IMG/VR virus record: IMGVR_UViG_3300023110_000172
Location: 1 to 22,995 of that record
DNA: 22,995 bases
Strand: one strand, 5' to 3'
Source: a virus
Part shown: piece by piece, positions 17,265 to 22,995 of the stretch
Layout of the letters: each line of letters opens with the position of its first letter
Numbering within the stretch: position 1 is the first letter of the stretch
Made by a program: the position numbers and the translations under genes
The notes under the pieces: generated by a model
What the model saw: the letters and a program-made list of their open reading frames with translations, nothing else
The model's database searches: none
Told to the model about the DNA's origin: nothing

Positions 17265-18266
17265 TTAACCAACCTGCTTTTTTATCCAATCATAGGTCAA
17301 CTGTACTCCATCCTTTAATTGGTACTGAGGTTTCCATCCTATCAACTCAGATATTAGTCTGTTGTCGGAGGATCTTCCTCTAACACCCAAAGGCCCATCT
17401 ATATGTTTTATTTTTAACTTTTTTCCTGAAACGCTCATAACTGTATTTACAAGTCCATTGATGGTGACCATTTGCTCTGAACCAATATTAACAGGACCTA
17501 AATGCTTGTCTTGTCTCATGAAAGCAATTGTAGCGTCAATGGCATCGTCTATGTATAAGAATGATCTGGTTTGTTCGCCATCTCCCCATACTTCAACCAC
17601 CTTGTCATTTTCAGCGACTTTTCTGCATATTGCGGCTGGTGCTTTTTCTTTCCCATCGTTCCAAGAACAATTTGGTCCATACACATTATGGTATCTAGCG
17701 ATTCTTACATCTAGATTTTCGTTTCTGTTTGCAGATAAATAAAGTCTTTCTGAAAAAAGTTTTTCCCAACCATATTCTGAATCAGGATTTGCAGGGTAAG
17801 CACTATCTTCTTCCGTGATAGGATTATCTGGATCAAGCTGGTTGTGCTCTGGATAAACACAAGCCGAACTAGAAAAAAATATTTTTTTGACGTTAAAAGA
17901 AACAGCGCTATCAACTACATTCAAATTAATCTTTGATGAGTTAGACATAACCTGCAGGTCATTATCTCCAGAAAAAATGTATCCTGCTCCACCCATATCT
18001 GCTGCCAAATTGTATACCTCGTCAAATGCGTTTTCACTATCATCTAACGACTTTTGATCTGGCGCATGCATGCATAAAGAAACAAAGGATGGATTTCTCA
18101 GGTCTACAGGAGCATATTCATCGCATATTTCTTCTTTTTTGTGAAAGGAAGGCTCTTTTTTTATATCTGCAACTCTCACAAAACAACCCTCTTCTTTTAA
18201 TCTTTTGGCCAAATGACCACCAACGAAGCCACCTCCCCCTAATACTAGTACCTTTTTTTTACTCAT
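17265..18266 (-). CDS. GDP-mannose 3,5-epimerase-like enzyme
   Basis: Extended short-chain dehydrogenase/reductase predicted to convert GDP-D-mannose to GDP-L-galactose (and GDP-L-gulose). The NAD-binding GGGGFVG is at residues 10-16. Diagnostic stretches are AADMGGAGYI (88-97), SSACVYPE (133-140), YGWEK with Y165 and K169, the stretch around YHNVYGP and KEKAPAA, WGDGEQTRSF and GVRGRSSDN. Against the Arabidopsis enzyme as I recall it (C145, Y174, K178, K217), the candidates C136, Y165, K169 and K208 keep the same spacing. Length 333 aa is slightly shorter than plant enzymes (~370-380). It overlaps the upstream glycosyltransferase gene by 8 nt. In context it would supply L-galactose, a close analogue of L-fucose, to the fucosyltransferase-like domain. 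A related GDP-sugar epimerase activity is the main alternative. Confidence 0.88.
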   Translation of the reverse strand: MSKKKVLVLGGGGFVGGHLAKRLKEEGCFVRVADIKKEPSFHKKEEICDEYAPVDLRNPSFVSLCMHAPDQKSLDDSENAFDEVYNLAADMGGAGYIFSGDNDLQVMSNSSKINLNVVDSAVSFNVKKIFFSSSACVYPEHNQLDPDNPITEEDSAYPANPDSEYGWEKLFSERLYLSANRNENLDVRIARYHNVYGPNCSWNDGKEKAPAAICRKVAENDKVVEVWGDGEQTRSFLYIDDAIDATIAFMRQDKHLGPVNIGSEQMVTINGLVNTVMSVSGKKLKIKHIDGPLGVRGRSSDNRLISELIGWKPQYQLKDGVQLTYDWIKKQVG

Positions 18267-20193
18267 TTTGATTCATTTTAATTTCAGTTTCTATTTCTGC
18301 GACCCACTGATCTACAGTTCTTTTTGTCTCCCTTGACTTAAATAAATGTAATGGATTTTTTATGTAATTATCCAATCTATTATCTTCATGCCACAAGGGT
18401 CTAAGCTTTTTGTCTCCTCTTTCTGTGTTGTCGTTGTAGTTATGCCAGACGTTAGCAAACTTAGGGACATAAAAATCATATCCTGCTATGTATGCTAAAC
18501 AAGAGTATATTTCTTGATCTAAAAACGGATTTATCAAAAGATCGTTATTATCATCGTATTTGATTACATCTACTATTTCTCCTCTTCCAAAAACATTAGA
18601 GCCTGACACATGAAAAGTTTTGCAGTATTTCTCACTCCTAGGCACGGTCCCTCTACTGTTAAAGAAAGGAAAAGCATTTTCTTTGAAATTTAATATTTTA
18701 TTGCAATTAAGCCTATCGTGCTGTATATAATCATTGTATTCCGAGTAATTTCTTACATCTGGGGGGAATCCAGTTAGAAAGCTGTTCTCTGGAGATTCAT
18801 CTATTTGTTGTGCTATACCTATGTCCCAATTCCTGTAGAATCTACAATGGCTGTCAACCTGTAAGAATATTTCCTCTCCATTATATAGTTCGTTGTTAAT
18901 TCTATTTCTAGCGTAACCAACACCTTTTGCTTCTTTATAATGACAGTATATTATTTTTACATCACTCATCAGTCTTAACCTATCCAACATCCACTCTTCA
19001 TCTTGTAGCATTACACCAAAGACAAGTCTATTTGGAAAAGCAGCTTTCTCTCTTGCATCATCTATCGTTCTTATTAAATCTAAATCTCGATATGAGGCTA
19101 TATTTATAAAGATCTTTCTGTCGTCTTTTTCAGGTGTCCAATAGTATTGAGATAAGTCGTGCCATGAAGATTGATTGTCTTTGTTCCAAGGTAAAACATC
19201 GTAAGCAGAATCAACAGAGTCATGATTATTATATTCTAATATCCTGACGTTTTGATTTATTGACGCTCTATTTACATTTATGTAATCGCTAAAAGTGCTT
19301 AACCTGCTACCTAAAAACTCTTCTGCATTACTACATGTTATCATGTCTAGCGCTATTTCTCTAAGAGGGTCTGTTATTTCATACAAATCTGAAAAGAAAT
19401 GCTTATTTTGTATGTTTAATGAGTCAAAAAAGCTTTTGTCTTTTTCATCTGTTGCTATATAAACTGGTTTATCATAGAAGTAATCTGGAAGAAATTCATT
19501 TATAGCACTTAAATCATATTCCATATTAGGTCTATCTGATAAGAAATCACCCCTTCTTATGTGAAGTGCGTTGTAATTTCCCATCTTTTTCTTCGCTTCA
19601 TTTGCATACCTGTATAGATCTTGGTTAAAACGAATACCTCTGATTATCTTATTTTTTATGTAGTTTCTTTTGTCTGGAGAAGATCCATATACTATGTAAT
19701 AGAAATGACCAAACAGGTTTCTTGGAAAATGAATGAACTTAGCTTCAGAGTTTACAGAGAAAGGTTTTCTTCCTGCAGCAAACATTTCAAAATCTTCCTG
19801 ATCTTCTATATTGTTATACACTACGAAATCCTTATCTGGAGGAGGCAACGGATGCAGTTCTTCGTATTTAGATGAGAAGGTTTTTATTTCTGCTATTTTA
19901 TCTATGCCATTAAAATATCCTATCTTACTGTTTAGAGAAGCATATTCTTCTACATCGTGATAATCAACAGCGTTAAATGTTTCTAAGAAAGTGTCTTTTC
20001 TCCAAATACTAAATATATCTAGGTATGAGTTCGTGTCATTCCAGTCGTTAATACCATTAAAATAAACCTTCGGTGGTATTATCAATGTTCTTCCTGTTAT
20101 TTCTGATATAGCAATAGCTATCTCAAAAGACATTCTAACATTAGAATATCCTGCCCACCAAGGCTCAAAAGATATATACTTATTCTGCGACAT
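18259..20193 (-). CDS. Two-domain glycosyltransferase: O-fucosyltransferase-like + GT60-like (hydroxyproline GlcNAc-transferase family)
   Basis: A 644-aa fusion. Residues 1-325 resemble the GDP-fucose protein O-fucosyltransferase fold: YSNVRMSFEIAIAISEITGR and IIPP at the N-terminus, HIRRGDF at 211-217, and EEFLGSRLSTFSDYI at 291-305, the motif that binds the GDP-sugar. Residues ~359-605 resemble the GlcNAc family (Pfam GlcNAc, CAZy GT60), whose founder Gnt1 adds GlcNAc to hydroxyproline of Skp1 in Dictyostelium: INIASYRDLDLIRTIDDA, GVGYARN, the metal-binding LQVDSHCRF with D447 and H449, HVSGSNVFG and DQEIYSCLAYIAGYDFYVP. There is no signal peptide or membrane span, so it acts in the cytoplasm. 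It overlaps the hydroxylase gene by 14 nt and the epimerase gene by 8 nt. I infer successive sugar additions to hydroxylated linkers. The exact donors are uncertain. Confidence 0.8.
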   Translation of the reverse strand: MSQNKYISFEPWWAGYSNVRMSFEIAIAISEITGRTLIIPPKVYFNGINDWNDTNSYLDIFSIWRKDTFLETFNAVDYHDVEEYASLNSKIGYFNGIDKIAEIKTFSSKYEELHPLPPPDKDFVVYNNIEDQEDFEMFAAGRKPFSVNSEAKFIHFPRNLFGHFYYIVYGSSPDKRNYIKNKIIRGIRFNQDLYRYANEAKKKMGNYNALHIRRGDFLSDRPNMEYDLSAINEFLPDYFYDKPVYIATDEKDKSFFDSLNIQNKHFFSDLYEITDPLREIALDMITCSNAEEFLGSRLSTFSDYINVNRASINQNVRILEYNNHDSVDSAYDVLPWNKDNQSSWHDLSQYYWTPEKDDRKIFINIASYRDLDLIRTIDDAREKAAFPNRLVFGVMLQDEEWMLDRLRLMSDVKIIYCHYKEAKGVGYARNRINNELYNGEEIFLQVDSHCRFYRNWDIGIAQQIDESPENSFLTGFPPDVRNYSEYNDYIQHDRLNCNKILNFKENAFPFFNSRGTVPRSEKYCKTFHVSGSNVFGRGEIVDVIKYDDNNDLLINPFLDQEIYSCLAYIAGYDFYVPKFANVWHNYNDNTERGDKKLRPLWHEDNRLDNYIKNPLHLFKSRETKRTVDQWVAEIETEIKMNQNE

Positions 20194-21409
20194 ACTGCCA
20201 GTCGCTTAGCTTATAATGAACGAACATATTTCTAAAGTATGTTCCTGCAAATAAATAATTCCTTGCGTGTTCACAAGCTGCTGACTCATATAAAATCATT
20301 TCCCCTACTTCAGCGTACACTTGATTCCATGCTCCGTTGTGAGATTGTATGTCTAATGGCCAATCATCGGCAAACTCCCTGTTTTTGCATCCACATTTTA
20401 AGTCTTTGTCTACGATAATAATAGAAGATATGTGATGCGTTGCTATTCTATCCTTATGCGCAACTAGACCAGCTCCTCTTAAATAAGATCTAATACCGTA
20501 AATAAATGAAGGCTCTAGTTTTGTTCTTGCAAACTCTTCGTGCAAAGGCAACAACATCTGATGAAGTCTATCTCTTTTTTCATACACCTGTCCCACATCT
20601 AAAAGCTCGCTTGTCTTTCCTGTTCCAGGGATTATACTTTCTTTGCCTTCAAAAACCTCCTCTCTTGCGGTAGGCTTCACATCTTCATACATCTCTTGTA
20701 TTAAAGCCCACGCATCATCTGGCACTTTTACAACTTTAAAGCCTGTCTCATGAAATTTAGGTATGTTGTCGTGATTACTAAAAACCTTTTTCAAGTCTGT
20801 TGATTTTGGCCTTCTGTTATGATGTTCTGTCGCTAGCCTTACATCTTCAGATCCATTCCATTCGTTCTCTCTCCACCAAGATGTAATTATGTATTTTGTT
20901 CCAGACACAACATCTGTACCTTCATGAAGAGTATCGTGTTGAGGAATACCGTTCTTTGTGTTTTCCCAAAAAACAGCCTTACCTGTCTTAGGCTCTACTG
21001 TTTTATCTAAACTTGGAAAGTTAGTGCCACCTCCTTCAAAATCATCGTTAAGATAAATCATCATTGTGTATGTTCTGTTTCCAGAGCTAAGACAATGATT
21101 TGTGTAAGAATCGCCTGTAAAATAATCGTGATGCTGTCTAAAGAATTGACCAGCTTCATATTTTTGACCCTGTATAGGCTCTCCTTTGCTTAAGTCTTGC
21201 TGTAAAAAAGACGCTATACGTCCCTTTACTTCAATAGTCAGACTATCATTAACATCAAGGTTCGATGTGTATGATGTTCTGGATGAGTCAGTTTTTGATG
21301 CTTGTGATCCAGATCCAGCTACAGAAGATCTTACATTGTTTGCTTCAATGTTTGATATAAGCTGATCACATTCTTCTTTCGTTAGAAAGTTCTCTATTTC
21401 TGTTATCAT
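20180..21409 (-). CDS. Prolyl 4-hydroxylase with a second 2OG-Fe(II) oxygenase domain
   Basis: Predicted cytosolic 2-oxoglutarate, Fe(II) and O2-dependent dioxygenase. Domain 1 (~1-185) is P4H-like: GQKYEAGQFFRQHHDYF contains iron ligands H93 and D95, DDFEGGGTNFP is the typical loop, and H162 and K172 complete the site. The His-to-Lys spacing of 10 and the 69-residue gap between histidines agree closely with animal and viral P4H. Domain 2 (~220-409) is another double-stranded beta-helix: H318-K-D320, then H381, with R393 as the likely 2OG binder. It looks catalytically intact but I cannot assign its substrate. It follows the 452-aa TPAP protein after 25 nt and overlaps the glycosyltransferase gene by 14 nt. 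The obvious substrates are the TPAP linkers of the two flanking proteins. Confidence 0.87.
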   Translation of the reverse strand: MITEIENFLTKEECDQLISNIEANNVRSSVAGSGSQASKTDSSRTSYTSNLDVNDSLTIEVKGRIASFLQQDLSKGEPIQGQKYEAGQFFRQHHDYFTGDSYTNHCLSSGNRTYTMMIYLNDDFEGGGTNFPSLDKTVEPKTGKAVFWENTKNGIPQHDTLHEGTDVVSGTKYIITSWWRENEWNGSEDVRLATEHHNRRPKSTDLKKVFSNHDNIPKFHETGFKVVKVPDDAWALIQEMYEDVKPTAREEVFEGKESIIPGTGKTSELLDVGQVYEKRDRLHQMLLPLHEEFARTKLEPSFIYGIRSYLRGAGLVAHKDRIATHHISSIIIVDKDLKCGCKNREFADDWPLDIQSHNGAWNQVYAEVGEMILYESAACEHARNYLFAGTYFRNMFVHYKLSDWQYVAE

Positions 21410-21434
21410 TGTATTTATATTTAATTATATTCAT

Positions 21435-22793
21435 TTAAAATCCACCATTTGCCGCAACACAACCTGAGCAATCATTAAATTCTGAAACCCAAGACAATGT
21501 TGGAGTATTATTAGATGGCTGCATTAAAGTGTAACACTCTCCATCACTAGCTAATACTATATCTCCTGTCACGATTGAACCTGTGCTATCCCATGCAAGA
21601 TACTGATTATTTTGTCCATTTCCTCCTGCACAAGGTTGCAATTCCCAAGAAGCATATGAAACTGGAGCTGGTGTAGGTGCTACAGTAGGCGCAGGAGTTG
21701 TTTGTGAATTAAGACACTCACTACAAGAATCAAACTCTTGATCTACAGTTTGAGTGGGAACTCCATTTGCTTGGTATGAATCTATTGTATAACAAATACC
21801 ATTAGACGCTAAAATTACAACTCCTACATCTAAATTAGCATCATACGCTATTTGCTGATTGGCAGTTCCTCCGCTACACAGACCTAGATTCCAAACAGGT
21901 GTTTGTGAAACTGGAGCAGGAGTTGGAGCAGGTGTTGCACAAGAACTGAAAGTAAACACAAATCCATTAGGTCCTACTTGGAAAGAGTTTCCTCCACCAT
22001 ATTGGTCCGTAAAGTATGTATTTCCTCCGTTATATAATGTTGTTAATGCGGCATCTAAATATAAAGCGTGCCCATTATTGTATGTTTGTTGAACAGAAGT
22101 ATCTCCGTGAGAGTTGTATACTGTTACAGGAGCTCCAGTCGAAGAACAAGCTAAAGCAGAGCTGGACCATCCTTGCAATGGATTTGTTCCGCTCGAAGTA
22201 TTGGCGTATATAGTAAATGAAGCTACTGCAGGCGCAGGAGCAGGTGTAGGTGAAGGTGTAGTAGGCGCTGGTGTAGTCGTTGGAGCTGGTGTTGTAGGAG
22301 CTGGTGACGGTGATGGTGTTGTAGGTGCTGGCGTTGGAGCTGGCGTAGGGGCTACGCAACTAAAAGTTGAAATCACAGTGCCATTAGATATTTCTATTCC
22401 AGATCCACTTGCGAGTATATAATGACCATCTGCATAATCAGATAAGCCTTGATTGTCTTGATAAACAGAATTACTTACACCTGGATAGCTGCCTGATCCA
22501 TTATGATAAGCTGTAGTATATCCTCCAGAATGCGCACATGCTTGGACTCCATCTGTGTAACCCTGATCTGAAATAGCAAATGATGGGTATGAGAATACTG
22601 GAGCTGGTGTAGTCGTTGGAGCTGGTGTAGGAGCAGGAGTTACAGGGTCTGCACTTACAACACATTTAGCCGTGTCTTGAAAGGGAGGGATGTAATCTGG
22701 GTCTCCTTTTGAGTTAGGTTTTGTGTCTAAAGTAGCAATTCCGTCTACTAGCTTTTTTAGCTCTGTAACTACAACTATACCAGTATTAGCCAT
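21435..22793 (-). CDS. Modular Pro/Thr-linker adhesin with duplicated domains, 452 aa
   Basis: Residues 2-44 are the head shared with the 379-aa protein (DPDYIPPFQDT). Then follow beads on proline-rich strings: linker 50-66; module A1 67-147; long linker 148-188; module A2 191-285; linker 286-298; module B1 299-360; linker 363-379; module B2 381-445. A1 and A2 share AC-------Y, G--LY-D-type strands and a closing FS-C. B1 and B2 share W-L--C-GG, LAS-G-CYT and EF--C--C, with Cys pairs that could form disulfides outside the cell. No signal peptide is present, as expected for a virion protein. I infer a tail- or capsid-attached fibre. It starts the transcription unit that continues into the hydroxylase, glycosyltransferase and epimerase. 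Confidence 0.7.
   Translation of the reverse strand: MANTGIVVVTELKKLVDGIATLDTKPNSKGDPDYIPPFQDTAKCVVSADPVTPAPTPAPTTTPAPVFSYPSFAISDQGYTDGVQACAHSGGYTTAYHNGSGSYPGVSNSVYQDNQGLSDYADGHYILASGSGIEISNGTVISTFSCVAPTPAPTPAPTTPSPSPAPTTPAPTTTPAPTTPSPTPAPAPAVASFTIYANTSSGTNPLQGWSSSALACSSTGAPVTVYNSHGDTSVQQTYNNGHALYLDAALTTLYNGGNTYFTDQYGGGNSFQVGPNGFVFTFSSCATPAPTPAPVSQTPVWNLGLCSGGTANQQIAYDANLDVGVVILASNGICYTIDSYQANGVPTQTVDQEFDSCSECLNSQTTPAPTVAPTPAPVSYASWELQPCAGGNGQNNQYLAWDSTGSIVTGDIVLASDGECYTLMQPSNNTPTLSWVSEFNDCSGCVAANGGF
22230..22352 (-). repeat. 41-codon TPAP/TPSP linker
   Basis: Residues 148-188 of the 452-aa protein consist only of Pro, Thr, Ala and Ser, beginning APTPAPTPAPTTPSPSPAP. Every proline is preceded by Ala, Thr or Ser. 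This matches the Ala-Hyp, Thr-Hyp and Ser-Hyp glycomodules of plant arabinogalactan proteins. Synonymous codons are mixed, so the DNA repeat is imperfect. Shorter linkers of the same kind occur at residues 50-66, 286-298 and 363-379. Confidence 0.9.
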
Positions 22794-22800
22794 TAAAAAT

Positions 22801-22817
22801 AATTTTACACAAAGTTA
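22801..22817 (-). promoter_or_regulatory. Promoter-like element TAnnTTTGTnnAAAATT (copy 1)
   Basis: On the minus strand it reads TAACTTTGTGTAAAATT. It begins directly after the stop codon of the edge gene and ends 7 nt before the ATG of the 452-aa adhesin. TAACTTTG fits the Bacteroidetes -7 box. No TTG or TTTG is seen at the -33 distance. Confidence 0.6.
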
Positions 22818-22995
22818 CTAATTTTTGAGACTCGCTTCTTTTAGTAAGCCATAGTATTGATAGGAGCATTTTTTTTCATCTAGCTTCAAATCTGAAGCAA
22901 ACGGATCGTTATGTATGTAAGCTCCTTTGTAGAACATTCCTGTGTGTGAGGAGGTAACACCAGCGTTGTGATATATAGAACAATGATCCCATCTT
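22818..22995 (-). CDS. C-terminal fragment of an unknown protein (partial, runs off the window)
   Basis: The minus strand is open from the window edge to a TAG at 22818-22820, giving 58 residues. They begin RWDHCSIYHNAGVTSSHTG, continue with MFYKGAYIHNDPF and end LLKEASLKN. The composition is ordinary for a folded cytosolic protein, rich in Tyr, His and Trp with two Cys, and unlike a random frame. I do not recognise the family. The stop is 24 nt from the adhesin start, so it precedes that gene on the same strand. A role in sugar transfer is possible given its neighbours, but nothing in this fragment shows it. Confidence 0.65.
   Translation of the reverse strand, partial: RWDHCSIYHNAGVTSSHTGMFYKGAYIHNDPFASDLKLDEKKCSYQYYGLLKEASLKN

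Noticed and set aside
20180-21409. A nucleic-acid-modifying dioxygenase (AlkB or TET/JBP type) as an alternative identity
   Set aside because: The HxD...H...K spacing, the GGGTNFP loop and the lysine ten residues after the distal histidine fit prolyl 4-hydroxylase. AlkB and TET/JBP enzymes use arginine and different surrounding motifs.
21410-21434. Fourth copy of the promoter-like element before the hydroxylase gene
   Set aside because: The 25-nt gap is AT-rich but lacks TTTG and the AAAATT block, so the hydroxylase is more likely expressed from the adhesin promoter.
22114-22422. Plus-strand ORF of 102 aa, very rich in Gly, Ala and Val
   Set aside because: It is the antisense shadow of the TPAP linker: CCN and ACN codons read backwards give GGN and GTN. 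The minus-strand frame has the head domain and cysteine modules.
16097-22793. Diversity-generating retroelement acting on the adhesins
   Set aside because: No reverse transcriptase gene or template/variable repeat pair is visible in the window.
1-22995. tRNA genes, integrase/attachment sites, insertion sequences
   Set aside because: By eye I found no cloverleaf-like sequence with a TTC-A T-loop, no recombinase or transposase motifs and no terminal inverted repeats. A tRNA search program would be needed to exclude tRNAs fully.

Overview
The window looks like part of the genome of a tailed bacteriophage, probably podovirus-like and infecting a Bacteroidota (Flavobacteriia-type) host. It is AT-rich and almost fully coding, with tightly packed and often overlapping genes in two convergent blocks. 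No Shine-Dalgarno sequence is evident at the starts I inspected. Three minus-strand gene starts share a 17-nt element containing TAnnTTTG, which is the -7 promoter box of Bacteroidetes. The host assignment is inference; the phage assignment rests on gene content.

Left block, plus strand, 2-5738 (replication and nucleotide metabolism). It begins with a 5'-truncated T7/Twinkle-type primase-helicase (zinc ribbon, TOPRIM, RecA-like helicase). There follow a MazG-like pyrophosphohydrolase, a metallophosphoesterase, several small unknown genes (including a 57-aa gene and a 32-aa membrane peptide not found by length-limited ORF calling), a clear intrinsic terminator at 4512-4545, a CxxCxxCC (YkgJ-type) cysteine-cluster protein and a PD-(D/E)XK nuclease (DUF1064-like). 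The last gene overlaps the end of the opposing block by 12 nt.

Right block, minus strand, transcribed from 22995 towards 5727 (virion assembly and decoration). From its downstream end: a 2328-aa giant ejection protein with an N-terminal lysozyme/transglycosylase domain, a 653-aa protein and a 211-aa Ala/Gly-rich protein. Their order and size ranks match the T7 gp14-gp15-gp16 ejectosome. Next come a 249-aa virion protein and a 379-aa Pro/Thr-linker protein.

The most interesting region is 16.1-22.8 kb. Two proteins with a shared N-terminal head and mucin- or arabinogalactan-like TPAPTPAP linkers flank three translationally coupled enzyme genes: (i) a double-domain 2-oxoglutarate/Fe(II) oxygenase whose first domain is a textbook prolyl 4-hydroxylase; (ii) a fusion of a protein O-fucosyltransferase-like domain with a GT60-like domain, the family that adds GlcNAc to hydroxyproline on eukaryotic Skp1; and (iii) a GDP-mannose 3,5-epimerase, which makes GDP-L-galactose. 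I infer a self-contained system that hydroxylates the prolines of the phage's own surface-protein linkers and then glycosylates them. It would be a viral counterpart of hydroxyproline-rich glycoprotein and Skp1 modification.

The three TAnnTTTGTnnAAAATT elements divide the minus strand into three apparent transcription units: 22793 to 17265 (adhesin plus modification enzymes), 17236 to 15346 (second linker protein plus a virion protein), and 15315 to 5727 (ejectosome). The right edge contains the C-terminus of one more minus-strand gene that I do not recognise.
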